A stretch of DNA of 64,000 nt from positions 62,001 to 126,000 of the forward strand of contig BPQB01000035.1 of NCBI GenBank assembly GCA_019973155.2. The letters run 5' to 3'. This stretch comes from Phanerochaete sordida (taxonomy: Eukaryota; Basidiomycota; Agaricomycetes; Polyporales; Phanerochaetaceae). The number at the start of each line of letters is the position of its first letter. Positions within the stretch are counted from its first letter, which is position 1. The notes under the pieces are model-generated. The model searched no databases. It was not told the origin of the DNA and was given only the letters and a program-made list of their open reading frames with translations. The position numbers and the translations under genes are program-made. This document shows positions 30,927 to 43,600 of the stretch, in pieces.

Positions 30927-33309
30927 ATGTCTGCCAACGATGCGGCTGGCGAGCCATGCCTGACTTTCGCGCAGACTCGCAGTCGGCCGGACGACGCAGC
31001 CGGTGAGCAAATTCTATACATGTTTATCTTGTTCTTAACTCCTTGCGCCCATAATCATGAGACGTGCATGAAGATCAGTCGTTGCTTGATGATGCACGCA
31101 ACCCGTCCTACGACGAACGCACAATGTTGTTAGGTAGCGCGTCTGCTCAGCAAAAACCACGGGGTTTTCAGCCTTCGCCATGGTGGTATGTGGACTCTCT
31201 TATCCAATCAGCCGTTAACCTTCAACTCCGACATACGCTACGCAGGTACATCATCTTGTTTTTCTGCAGTGCCACTACGAGCGGGCTCTCCACGGCACCC
31301 ATGCTGGGTTTGCTCAACGAGGTGATTTGCGAAGAGTACAAGAATTCCGGGAAACTACCATCGGATCATCCACCGATATGTGCTACAGATCCTCGCGCAA
31401 GTCCTCTCGTTCATCCTACACATTCAAACGTTTTCATGACTCTGCACTGCAGGTTCAATCCGGCGTCTCGGCAATCATCGCCAGTACGTGTAGTATCTCT
31501 CGTGCCATTGGATCCTGTCTGAGGACGAGGCAGTGCAGTCGGCAATTATGGGCGTACTGAGCTGTCTGACTGCGGCCTGGTGGGGCTCGGTGCGTCGTCT
31601 TTTCGTTGGTTAACCGCGCCCGTCGTTCATCGTCCTCTCGACTTAGCTATCGGATCGGCGCGGTCGCACGGGCGTTATCGCGTTCTGTGGCCTTCCTTTC
31701 ATCGATGGCGCATATCTTTTGGTTTGGTTGTACCGCAGCGTAATGCCGCTCGGGTACCGCTTCGTGATTGTAGGATATGCCGTCCAGGGCTTGGTTGGTG
31801 GTAGGCCGTCGTGCACTGCTCGTCCTTGCCTGACCGAGCCTGATGCTTTTTTGTTAGGCATGAGCTCTCTCACGTCAATCATGCAGGCGTACATCACAGA
31901 TTGCACAGATGACAGCTCCCGGTCAGACTCTCACATAGCCTGCGTGCCCCGTAATTCTGACGCTGCCCCACCAGTGCGCGCGCGTTCTCGCTCTTTCTCG
32001 GGTGCGCACCGCGCCGCCGTCCCCAGTGCTCTTTCTGACGCCTCGCGTCACAGTGCACTCTACGCTGGCAGCGCCATCGGGCCCTCGCTCGGCAGCCTCC
32101 TCGTGCGCCTAACGGGCAACCCCGCGTCCGTGTTCTTCGTCTCGACCTCGGTCTGCGCCTGCACGAGCGCATGCTCGTGGCTGCTTGTCCCCGAGTCCGT
32201 CTCCGTGGACGCGATGGCTGCGGCGCGGCGGCGGCACGCCGAAGCCAAGGCCGCGGGCGCGGCTGGCGGGATACAGAGCGTGGTGGGCGCGGTCGCGGGC
32301 TTCGTGCGTCCGCTCGGCGTCCTTCTGCCAGACCGCGACGCGCGTGCTGAGGGCCGGTGGAGCCTCGTCCTGCTCGCGGGCGCGTATGGCGCGTTCAACA
32401 TGATCACGGTACGTGCCGCGCCCCGCCGCTGCGCGCGCGTCGCTCACGGCTCCTGCAGACGAGCTCGCATTATATCCTTCAGTACGCCGGCGCGCGCCTG
32501 CACTTCTCCGTAGAGATGGTACGTGCGCTGTGCGATCTCGTTCGGCATCGCTGCTCACCGTGTTCGTGAAGATGGGCTATGCAGTCAGTGTTGCCGGTGC
32601 GTCGCGCGCGCTGTACCTTGCAGTGTGCTTCCCCAGTAGGTGCCCTTCTCGTTCGCGGCGCCCGCCCTGTTCACGTGCGTAAACAGTCGTGGTTAGAGTC
32701 CTCGGTCGCATGTACGCCTCGCCGGTCGGCGCAGCGTCCACGAACACGCCCGCCGCGGCTCCGCATGCTTTTGCGCTGAGCCTTGTGCTCGCGCGCGCAT
32801 CGGCGGCGTTCGAGGCAGCGGTCTTTGCCGTGTTCCCGTTCGTGGTGAGGCCCGGGGGTTTCATGGTCGCGATGGGCGCGGGCGCGGCGGGCGCAGGTTT
32901 CGGCCCGAGCGTGCAGAGGCTCGCGGTCGAGGTGTATGTCGCGCGAGGCGGGGAGCGCGAGACAGGGTGCGTGATTTACCCGCGGTGTATGGCCATATGG
33001 ATAGACTGATCTCTATCTTAGGAAACTGTTTGGGGCACTCGCAGTTGTGCAGGCACTGTGGTGGGTTGCACATCATCGCCTGTTGCAGAATAGACACTGA
33101 CTAGTGTCTTTTGCAGCGGATATATTCTCGGGCCTGCGCTTTTTGGCGTGATTTGCATGCACACGTTTGCCACGGCGCCTGCGGCGCTATTTGCAGTGGC
33201 AACCGCGTTCATGATCATGTCATTTGCTATACTAGGATTTGTGCGCAGGCCTCAGCTATCCCAGAATGTAGAGGAGGAAACAGGATCACGTCTGGAGGCT
33301 GCTATATAA
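30927..33309 (+). CDS. MFS transporter 1 (14 exons, 553 aa)
   Basis: Fourteen exons join in frame from ATG 30927 to TAA 33307-33309: 30927-31002, 31074-31185, 31246-31396, 31453-31483, 31534-31589, 31647-31800, 31858-31921, 31975-32001, 32054-32408, 32459-32518, 32572-32635, 32687-32966, 33022-33060, 33117-33309 (553 aa). MFS motif A reads LSDRRGRTGV. Other helices include YIILFFCSATTSGLSTAP, GYAVQGLVGG, ALYAGSAIGPSLGSLLVRL and GYILGPALFGVICMHTFAT. It resembles DHA1/TetA-like proton-coupled drug or solute exporters; the substrate is unknown. The third intron (31397-31452) uses GC-AG with a good GCAAGT donor, supported by the paralogue, which has a GT donor at the same codon. Likely plasma membrane. 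Confidence 0.8.
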
Positions 33310-34470
33310 AGCTGAGTAGTTGAATTTCTTTGCTACTCGACATTGTTTGTATCTTCTTCGAGGTGGACAGGTGGGTTCCTCCAAAACTTTTTTTTTTCAG
33401 TTTGGCACAGCTCTGTAGTGTGATCACTATGTACTCCGCCATTGGCCTTGAGCGATCCTAAATATTAATCACCTCATATACCGTCTCACTCAACAAAATA
33501 TGTTATCAGTGCTAGCATCTTCACGCCTCGGTCGCCAGATCAAACAAAATCGGCTGCTAAAGGCGCAGGGAGATATTTGAGAGAGGCTGTCGCAGGCATG
33601 TTACCTATTGCAGACCTCCTACACCTCCAGTTGTGTTGAAGGACTTCAAGCCAACTGAGTGCCCGCCTGTGCCGATGGTGCATTCCAGTGAAGCGCCAGA
33701 TGTCATACTTGCGTGAGACGGAGCGCGCGGTATTCTGCCTGAACATCGCACGCATCGCCACAGCACGAGCCACGATACAAACCAAATCAGTCGCTTCGCT
33801 CTCTAAACTCTGGGTCGCGCATCGTCCGCGCTTTCAAGCAGCAGGGGTATCGGAGAGCATGGACGCCCTGCGTTCCATCTTTCCTGCGGCCCGACTTCAA
33901 GTCGGAGCTGGCTTAAGCTTGCTGTGCATCTTATACACCGGACTCGGCAGGGCAAAGGGCTGCCAAAGGCGATCTCCTACCGAGCATCAACCGAGCATGC
34001 GATATGTCTTGAGCTGTCGAGAACATGATGCTTGATTCAAGTGTCGTACCGGGCCCGTTGTAACTTTCAGGTTCTTCATTTCCGTTACATATGTACAAAT
34101 GTGCGAGTCAATGACTTCAGTCGTCAACTCGTTCGGACGCTTAGCGTGAGCTTCAGCGTATCAGCGAAGGACAACACATTTCGAGATCTGCGAGTCACGA
34201 AGCAGGTAAAATCACACACAATCAGCATCGGACTGTCTGACACTTGTATTCGTGATTCCAGAGTATTTCCATCTCTACCGAGCTCCGCCTTAGGGCTGGC
34301 CAATGAGATGCTGGCCCTGAGCGACCTGTGCTGTGGTGAAAGACCAAGACTTCCATCTTGCCCAGAACAGCGGCGGGCATCGCCATGCAGCTCGAAGAAT
34401 GTCAAGATTTTCCCTGAGGGAAGGTTACATAAATACACCACTCCGGTGTGTGAGCTCCCCTCATCCCAGT
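33310..34470. other. Intergenic between MFS 1 and DUF6533-type gene 2
   Basis: No convincing gene. A frame at 34032-34523 is open on the plus strand but has no recognisable motif and overlaps the start of the next gene. A short T-run lies at 33390-33398. Confidence 0.35.
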
Positions 34471-35970
34471 ATGACTACAACCAGTTCAAGCTGGAACGCG
34501 CATGCAATGGCTGCAGCAGCTAGCCCTACGTAAGTCTCCACGTTGATGCCAACGAGGATCCCCGCTCATTACGCAAAGTACTGCTGTCAATTATATGGAC
34601 GTTATTATGTGTAGTATGCACGATGATGTCGGTTTGCCCCACAGAGGCTGACCTCAAGTGTGTTAGCCCTCATCTTCTATGAGCATCTCACGACCTTCGA
34701 TCAGGAAGTTCGGGTGTTCTGGGGCAAGGCTGGTACACTTCCTAGTGTCCTGTTTCTGCTTAACCGCTACAACATACTCTGCAACGGTATCCTTGTGCTC
34801 TTCTTGTGCACACGAGCAATTCGAAATCAGCATGTACGTGTTGCTCTCTAATTTGATTAAGATAATTCTACAATATAGGTACTGGTCCAGACGTAGGGCA
34901 TAAACTCTTCCCATGTTGACGTAGGGTTTGACGAGCTTTCAAGGCTTTCTGTTATCAACTGGCTTCTCAACGTCAGCATCACTGTCGCATACAGTGTAAC
35001 TGCATGTGCGTAAGATGCTTCGGTACAAACTCTGCGATGATAAATGTTTCTATCTCTCTGTTTGGCTAGTCTTCACTGCCATCCGTGTCTACGCACTCTG
35101 GGGGAAAGACAAGAGACTATTCCTTCTCATTTTTGTGCTTTCACTTGCACCTGCAATTACTTCAGTGGTTCGTCATAGGGCTCCCTGCTGTTGAATTGTA
35201 CATTCTGATTTCTTGGTCCCTCAGGTATGCTTGCTAGTTCTGCAGTTCAAGCTTACCGCGCTTATGGAAGTGGCCGGATCCGTCTCCTGCGAAGCCATGA
35301 TTGCGGTAGATCCCGATATCCACATGTGGTGAGCTCTATCCTGTTACTTAGGCGTGAAAGCTACGAACACAACGATTCCCAGGAGTACGTTTTCGATCAT
35401 CGAGCCATCTCACCACTAAGCAAATATTGCTTCCAGTTGCCTGGGCTGGAGAGCTACCTAGCATACTTGCCGACGTCTTCGTCCTCCTCCTGACATGGAT
35501 CAAGTCTTACGGACACCTTCGTCAAGCACGCTCGGTTGGGATGAAGGTCACCCTGAGTACGGTCTTTGTAATGGACGGCACCCTGTACTTCGTGTGAGTG
35601 GACGTCTCTGCCTGATCCGCACATACTGATACGTCCTCGGCAGGGTCCTCATCGGACTGCACGCCACGCAGCTCGTCGTCTCCCGCTCAATGTGTCTAGC
35701 GCCGCTCCTGTACATGTATGTCACACCACTCCGTCGGCTGGCCAGCTCCAGCCTAGACTGACGTGGTGTAGCATGTCGTCGGTACTCGTGTCCCGATTCC
35801 TCTTAAACCTCCGGCAAGTCAACGAGCAGTCGAATATGGGGAGCACAGTGGAACAACAGTCTACTCTGCAATTTGCGGGTGCTGTGGGAGGCTTGAGTGC
35901 ACCGCTCGCCCTGTCTGACTGCCCGAGCAATGGGGCCAACGATGCCGACTATGATGGAGTTGCTCTTTGA
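34471..35970 (+). CDS. DUF6533-type multi-pass membrane protein 2
   Basis: Exon 1 is 34471-34529 (MTTTSSSWNAHAMAAAAS), exon 2 34579-34613 (AVNYMDVIMC), and exon 3 starts at 34667: LIFYEHLTTFDQEVRVFW then LFLLNRYNIL, the DUF6533 signature. Following exons encode VINWLLNVSITVAYSVTA, VFTAIRVYALWGKDKRLF, a GELPSILADVFVLLLTWIK segment, a DGTLYF segment and SVLVSRFLLNLRQVNEQSN with a hydrophilic tail, ending TGA 35968-35970. It is a paralogue of the gene at 28843 with the same first two introns in position and phase. Function unknown; probably membrane-embedded. It converges on MFS 2, with stops 133 bp apart. Confidence 0.72.
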
Positions 35971-36103
35971 GATCTGCAGCGACGGGTGCTCTTTGCGTAC
36001 ATGGATACACCTACGTCTGGTTCCACGCTCTATACTTCTGCCCGCTTTGAACCCATGTACGTCTACGATACATAAATATATGTGCACCCCATCGCCTGCC
36101 ACG

Positions 36104-38412
36104 CTACGCATCCTCTGACGATTCGTCCCCAACACCACCGGCTGCCCCCTCTCCCTCCGGACTGCGCACGAACCCCAACGTCACGAACGCAAGCATCGTA
36201 CACGCCGTCGCGACAAAGAACAACGTCGCCGGCGCCGTAGCGAACGTGTTCACACAGATGACGCCAAACAGCGCCGGTCCGAGCATATACGCGCTGCACC
36301 ACCACCCATCAGCGTTCCGCTACCCGAACAAAAGACAGCGCGACGCACCAGAGCGCCTGCACGACGCCGAGCGCACCAAAAAGCTTCCCCGTCTCGCCCG
36401 CGCCGCCGCGCGCGGCGTACACCTCGACCGCGAGGCTCTGCACGGTCGGGTTGAAGCCCGCGCCGAGCGCGCCGGCGCCCATCGCGGCCATGAAGCCCGC
36501 GGGGCGTGCCATGAGCGGGAAGGCCGCGAAGACGGCGGACTCGAACGCGGCCGACGCGCGCGCGAGCGCCAAATTCAATCCAAATGCGCTCGGCGGAGGC
36601 GTGCTGGGGCGGGTGGAGGGCTTGGCGAGGAAGATGTGGGAGAGGGCTTTGATGACGACTGGGTGCGGGTGAGTGGGGTGTGGGGAGGGTATGAGGGGAG
36701 GGGAGGGGCGTACGTGGGAAGAGCAGCGCGAGGTAGAGCGTGCGCGATGCGCCCGCGATGCTCACGGCGTAGCCCATCTGCGGGAGAGCGTGAGCCCCGG
36801 CGGCGCGCGGACGCGCGTTGGAATGCACGCACCATCTCGACGGAGAAGTGCAGCGACGCGCCGGCGTAGAGCAGGATGTACTGGGAGTGACTCTGCGAAT
36901 TATTTCGGTGGGCGTTAGCACTGGCAGAAGGCAGGCGGAGTTGTAATGGAGGGCGTACCGCGATCATGTTAAAGGACCCATACGCGACGGCGAGCAACAC
37001 CAAATTCCACCTGCCCTCCACACGCGCGCCGCGCTCCGGGAGGAGCACGCCAAGCGGTCTGACAAACCCCACGAGCGCACCAACCACGCCCGCAACCCCG
37101 CCCGGCGCGCGCACGGCCTTCGCATCGCGGTGCCGCCGGCGCGCGTCCGCCATCGCGGCAGGAGAGACGCTCTCGGGGACGAGCAGCGCGGAGCACGCGG
37201 CGGCGGCGACGCAGAGGGACGTCGAGACCGCGAAGACGGCGGTCGGGCGCCCCGTGAGGCGCACGAGCACGCTGCCGAGCGAGGGCCCGACGGCGCTGCC
37301 TGCGTAGAGCGCGCTGCGGGGGCGTCAGCGGGCGGGCGGGCAAGGGACGGATGGGCGGGCGTACCCGAGGAAGAGCGAGAATGCGCGCGCGCTGCGGGTG
37401 TGTCAGGGTGTGTGGGCGGGTGGAGGGTGCGTGGGGCGCACCGTGAGCTGTCGTCCGTGCAGTCTGTGATGTACGCCTGCATGATGGACATGAGCGAGCT
37501 GATGCCTGGCCCGCCGCGTCAGCCCCGTGCACCCGCGCGCACAACCCACACGCACCTCCGACGAGGCCCTGCACGGCGTAGCCAACGATCACGAAACGGT
37601 ACTTGAGCGGCATCGCGTTGCGGTAGACCCCGACGAGGAGGTACGCGGCGTCGATGAACGGGAGCCCGCAGAGCGCGACGACGCGCGTGCGGCCGTGGCG
37701 GTCCGAGAACTGCATGTGCATAGAGGAGGACACGGTCAGCGGTGTGCAGAGGGGTGCGCGGGGCGGCGCACCGAGCCCCACCACGCGGCGGTCAGGCAGC
37801 TGAGGACGCCCATGAGCGCCGTCTGCGCTGTGTGTGTGTGTGAGCGTCGCGCGGCGCGGTGCGTGGCGGGGACGTACTGCCGATGATGGTCGAGACGCCG
37901 GACTGGACCTGGTGTGCGCTGCGGTCAGAGAACCGCGAAGAACGGGGGCAAGAACAAGACGTACGCGCGGGTCGGTCGCGCAGGGCGCGTCCGGCGGCAT
38001 CGCGCCCGAGTCCTTGTAGTCCTCGCAGATGACGTCGCTCAGCAGGCCGAGCATGGGCGCCATGGAAAGCCCGCCCGTCGTCGCGACGCAGAAGAAGAGC
38101 ACGATGTACCTGGGAGGTGTAGAGGCGTGAGAATGCTGGAGCAAGTCCAGACAAGGAAATGCACGAACCACCACGGCGACGGTCGAAGGAGCCTCCGCCT
38201 CGGTGCAGACTTCGCGCCGCCCAGCAACCGAGTGCGCTCGTCTGCCACACCGTCCGCGTCGGGAGGGGCACCCTCGCCTATACTCGTGCTCGCTGCTGCG
38301 CACCGCCATCAGACTCCAGAAGCCACGGCGCACACGGAGACGCACCAAGCGCAGCGTCACGCCACTCGTGCGCAGAAGGTGGGCTCGGCGCACGCGAGGC
38401 TTCGGACGCCAT
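36104..38412 (-). CDS. MFS transporter 2, paralogue of MFS 1, divergent from the NRPS
   Basis: ATG at 38412 (MASEASRAPSPPS); intron after AAL; stop TAG 36106-36104. Exons follow the same pattern as MFS 1 and appear to keep its intron positions. Segments read in order: DERTRLLGG, PSPWWYIVLFFCVATTGG, LMGVLSCLTAAWWGS, FSDRHGRTRVVALCG (motif A), GYAVQGLVGG, MQAYITDCTDDSSR, SAVGPSLGSVLVRLTGRP, FNMIASHSQYILLYAG, MGYAVSIAGASRTLY and YMLGPALFGVICVNTF. The C-terminus is acidic. Its codons are GC-richer than those of MFS 1. It is head-to-head with the NRPS (2.3 kb between starts), so it is a candidate product exporter or self-resistance transporter (inference). Internal exon borders are approximate. 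Confidence 0.75.
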
Positions 38413-40685
38413 TTAGTCGTCGGTGCGCCGGGGAGCGTGTGTGGTGACGGCGGGAGACAACACGCAGCGGCGCGTGGGCGCTGGACGAGCGCGGGCGACT
38501 CCTTCGGCGGCGAGGCCTAGATGAGGCGCCTGCCCGCTGCGGTGCGCGCGCGATGCTGCGTTCCTGGCAGCGGCGCAACGCAGCATCTGCGGGCGATGCG
38601 CGCGCGCGATGCGGGTGGGCACGCGCGCATGGGCCCCGGCGATCTCACGCGTGCGGCGCCCGGGATGTGGCAGGATCACGGGGAGATAAGGTAGAGTACT
38701 GGCGATAGCGTCGTGGGAGCTGCAGAAATGTCAAACGGCTCGGATGGGCGGCGTAGTGGCGCCTTGGGGTGGTGCCTTGGGGTGGGGAGGTCCGAGGGGA
38801 GGCATGGCCGGTGCCTACCGGTGGGCGCCAGCAGAGGATGCGCGTCCGTTGAGCCTGCTGCTTGTCGCCAGCGCGCGATGTTGCGCGCTGGCTGCGATGG
38901 CGAGCTGCAATGTTGATGGCAAGAAGGTATGGATTACCAGCCCGGAGCGCGACACCGCGCAATTCACTGCTGTCCACGTGAAAGTGGTGGGGGAATTACG
39001 TGTCTTGCGAGGTAGTCGGGACAAGAGGACACCTGGCGAGGCATTTGTCTAACGAGTCCATTGAGAAGCATTGTTGGCGGACGGTCTCCGATGGCCTGTC
39101 GGACACGCTTCACGCTCGAGCACACGCCCGAGGTTCTCAGATCCTCGGTCAGACCCCGGGCAGGGAGATCGTCCGAATAGCTTGTTAGACTGTGTCCAGA
39201 GGATCACTGTCTTTGGTGCGAGTGATAGCTGTGATTGAATAGGTGGGAAGACAGCTGTACGGATGCTGGACGTGGGGAGCAAGCCGTTGCCGCGAACGTT
39301 GCAGCCGCGTGCAGGCGAGGGGACGAAATGGACAGCTTTCGGAGGCATCAAGGGACCGTCAAATCCTCGGAGGTAGAGATCCGCGGTGGAACGGGCCCGT
39401 GCGCGTGAAAGGTTGTCTTGTTGACTTTGAACCCTGCAGGAGCCTCTCCCATAAGCACGCAGGACACAGAAATCAATCACGACTGACTAAAAACGGCGAA
39501 CCAGCGCCCTGAGAAGTCGGATACCTGGACGGCTGCAGTCTCCTTGTTTGTGATGCACGATGATGGCTTTTGCCCGCGAACCTTTTGCTCCCTCGGAGCA
39601 CGAAATGACGCGGTAAAATGGCGGTATTCGCGTACCTGGAGATAAATTCTGGTTTTCGCGAGCAATATCACACAATTGTGGACATCTCTATGCGTATGCA
39701 TAGGCGATGCGGCATTCTCGATGTCGTGCGGGGTGCGCTCGTCGGGACCGTGACGTCGAAAGAGGCGGCGGGCGCGCCAGGGGCGCCATCAAATCGGAGA
39801 TCGGGGATTAGCGTAGTTTGAAAGAAGGTGTCTGCGCCACGAGGCCGAACTCCGACTTGGCTTCATCTGGCATGTTGGAACCGGACCCTGTATCGTCCGC
39901 CGACGCTTGCACCCATGTGCATGATGCAGGCGTGCACCATATCCGATGCAAGCTGCGAATAATCGCGCCAAGTTGGCCGCAGGTGTGTACGACCAGCTTC
40001 GAGTCATCCTCTTTGCTGAAACACATCCTCCAGTTTTGTAAGTCCTATACGTCTGAAAGTAGTCCTGTTCTCGAACCGCTATAAGACCGTTACTGGATAT
40101 TTCCCAGCGGTCTTAGAATCATGACATGGGTTACGGACAGCTGTCAGACGCATGAGGCTCAACATTCCCTCATCTCTCCGCTCAGCGCCGCGTGGTCTCT
40201 GGCTGTCCATGCAAGGTATAGCAATCCATTTGCCATTGCACGCAACTAATTTCTCACCGCTTTCCGAATTCTAGCGCCTCAACATTCATATTGCTAGGCA
40301 CCCACCCATACCGAGTGCTCTATCCCGACTCCACGAAGCTGATGCATGATGGGCTGATGCGCATCCGACAAGGATCGCACTGTACGAGGCCAGGTGCCTC
40401 AGCATTTACGATGACTGCTTCGCATAGTTGCGCTCGAAAGCAGGGTGCATCTGTCACATAGACCTGTCGGCTTCTTCATGCCGCGATGGACCCGAATGGG
40501 GAGGACATGTCGGCCCTTACAAGGTAACCGTCATTCGAGCAGAACGTTGTCACTATACTGATGTCCTGTGTATGGCAGCATCTCGCCCCGGTGGAATGCT
40601 GCGAACGCTTGGGACATTCAACCATTAATATCCTCCTCGTGCACCCCCTCTTCTCTCCCCACGTATCTCTCCCACCTCTACCGCA
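38413..40685. other. Shared upstream region of MFS 2 and the NRPS
   Basis: No gene is recognised in 2.3 kb between divergent genes. A small tandem repeat of GCCTTGGGGTGGT lies at about 38760-38787. The region should contain both promoters; no specific operator could be identified. Confidence 0.35.
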
Positions 40686-43600
40686 ATGGGCGACCTACTC
40701 ACGAAGAGCACCACCAGCACCCCGGCTAGCGAAGGCATCGAAGCCCTTCGCGGCTGCGTGCCGGTCGAATTCGCTGCCGACCACCTCCTCGAGCATCGCA
40801 ACTTCGAATTGAATGCCACGGCAACCGCGACCCTCGAGGGCCAGCTGTACGGCGACCTCGTTGCATTCAGTCAGCGCACATCCGCTACTCCGCACGAAAT
40901 TCTGCTCGCAGCTATCCGCATTCTGCACCTGCGATACTCGGGTGCTTCTCGAGCCGTCATTGGTACGCTCCCTCGTCTTCTGCGGGTCCGAGCTCAGTGC
41001 TAAGCTGCATGTACAGCTCTCAGCTCTGCCGGCCAAGAGCCTTTGGCTGTCCTCATTGAAGTAGAAGACCAAGACACATTCGCGGACATCATCCGCATCA
41101 CCCACGAGATCGTGTCGTCCCTCGATCAGCACGGCCACCCCTACAGCGCCGTCGAACAGCAGCTCGCGAAGAACAGAAGCGGCGCCGCCGGCAGCGCCGT
41201 CCCCCTGCTCGTGCGTCTCGACGATGCTCCCACCGCCCCGGCTGCAAAAAGGTGCGCATCCTGGGATTCGCCGGTGCCTGGCCCCGCTGATCGCGCATAG
41301 TTCGTTTCCCATGGAGTGGCGCGCCTGCCAGTCGCACGCGCAGCTGCGCGTGGACGTGCGCTTCGACGCCGCGCGCTTCGGCCCGGACACCGTCGCGGCG
41401 CTGCTCGCGAACCTCGCCGACGTAATCGCGGCCGCCGTCGCCGCCCCCGAGCACACCGTCGACGACATCCCCTTCTCGCACGCCCTCGCGCAGCTCACCG
41501 CCGCGCACATCCCCGTCGCGCCCGCGCCCGCGCCGCCCGCCCCGCGCCCCACGCTCGCACAGGCCTTCGCCGCCGCCGCCGCGGCGCACCACGACCAGCC
41601 CGCGCTCATCGACGGGGCGCTGACGCTGACGTACCGCGAGGCGGACGTGCTCGCGTCCGCGCTCGCCGCGCGCCTGCGCGCCGCGGCCGCGCAGCAGGAG
41701 GCGCTCGCGTTCGTCGCGCTCTGCATCCCGCCCGGCGCGCTCGCCGTGCTCGCGGTCCTCGCCGTCGCGAAGAGCGGCGCGGCGTACGTGCCGCTCGACG
41801 TGCGCTTCCCTGCGCGCCGCCTCGCCGAGCTCGTCGCTGACTCCGGCGCGGCGCTCGTCGTCTCCGCCGCGGACGCGCCGGCGTTCGAGTTTGATCGGGA
41901 GCGCGTCGCGCACCTCGATGTGACCGACTTCCTCAAGGACTACAAGGCGCTCCTCGCTGGCGGTGCGCACGCGCGCGACGGCTCCGCGTCGCCCGTGTCC
42001 CCGGCGGAGTCGTCCGACGACCCCGCGTACGTCTTCTACACGAGCGGCAGCACCGGCAAGCCGAAAGGCGTCCTCGTCAAACAGGCCTCTGTCGTCGCCT
42101 TCGCGAGCAACCGTGACGTCTTCACCTGGGGCCCCGGCGACCGCATCGCGCAGCTCAACAACCCCGCGTGGGACGCTTCCGTGCTCGACGTGTGGGGCGC
42201 GCTGCTGTCGGGCGCCGCGCTCGTGTGCGTCGACCGCTACACGGCGCTCGACCCGCCGGCCCTGGCGAAGGTGCTGGTGGAGAGCCGCGTCGACGCGTGC
42301 TTCATGACGACGTCGCTCTTCCGGCACGTGCTCGACGCCGCGCCGCACGCATTTGGGTCTCTGCGGCTGCTGCTCGTCGGCGGCGAGGGGCTCTTCTTCG
42401 AGAGCGTGCGCCGCCTGCGCGCCGCGGCCCCAAGCCTCACCTTCTACAACGTCTACGGCACGACCGAGACGTGCGTCTTCTCGTGCGGCGTGCGTTTCTT
42501 GCCCGGGGACGACATCCCGAGCACCGGCCCCGTGCCAATCGGGCACCCATTCGCCACGAGCCAGAAGCTCGTCGTGGACCGCGCGGGGCGGCTCGTCCCG
42601 CCGGGCGCCGTCGGCGAGCTCGTCATCGGCGGCGAGGGGGTTGCGCTCGGGTATCTGAACCGCGCGGAGGAGACCGCGCGCGCGTTCGTGCGGCTCGACA
42701 TCCCCGGATTGCCAGGCAACACGCGGTTCTACCGCACGGTGCGTGCCCCCTCACAGTTTTTCACGCGCATATACTGACGTTTGGTCTGCGACAGGGCGAC
42801 GCGGTACGCTGGCGCGACGGTCAGCTGCACTTCGTCGGGCGCATGAACGCGGGGCAGGTCAAGATCCGCGGGCAGCGCCTCGAGCTTGGCGAGGTCGAGT
42901 CGACGCTCGTGCGCAGCGGGCTCGTCGCGAGCGCGGCAGTGAGCTACCACAAGCCCGCTGGCGCGGACGCGAGCCTCGTCGCGTACGTCGTGCTCGACCG
43001 CCTGGAAAAGGGTGGGGAGCAGGCCAAGGAGGAGGGTGCGGACGCTGTGACGAAGGTCATGGATACGTGGAAAAACATGTATGACGACATGTATTCCAAG
43101 CATGATCTGTGAGTGCCCCCGAGTTGAATTCAGGTTCTGCTGGCTGACCACTTTTTCGTCCAGGGCGAAACAGCGCGCGGAGTTCATAGGCTGGGACAGT
43201 ATGATCACCGGGGAGCCGATCCCAAAAAACGAGATGACAGGTCCGTATATGCGCAACGTTCCGCTTCGCCCCAGAGCTAATTCCGGCTACTCCAGCGTGG
43301 CTTCACGACACCCTCAGGCCATTCCTCGAACAGCGTCCCCGGACGGTCTTCGAGATCGGCTGCGGCACCGGCATCTTCGTGCACCAGATCCTCCCCTCGG
43401 TCGAGCGCATGTGGGCGATCGAGCCCTCCGAAGAAGCCGTCCACGGGATGAACGCAGAGCTGCGCGAGCTCGGCCTCGACGGAAAGCTCGCCGTCTGGCA
43501 AGCGACCGCGGACCGGATCCCCGCGCTCCCGTCCTTCGAGCCCGAGTTCGTGCTCATGAACTCGGTCGTGCAGTACTTCCCGTCCGAGGCGTACCTGCAG

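Noticed and set aside
34032..34523. 163-codon plus-strand frame before DUF6533-type gene 2
   Set aside because: Overlaps the supported first exon of that gene in another frame and has no motif.
39049..39480. 143-codon minus-strand frame between MFS 2 and the NRPS
   Set aside because: No recognisable domain; likely chance opening in promoter DNA.
41098..42546. 482-codon minus-strand frame opposite the A1 domain
   Set aside because: It is the antisense shadow of a very GC-rich coding exon; composition is Arg/Ala/Gly-rich with no motif, while the plus strand has clear A-domain motifs.
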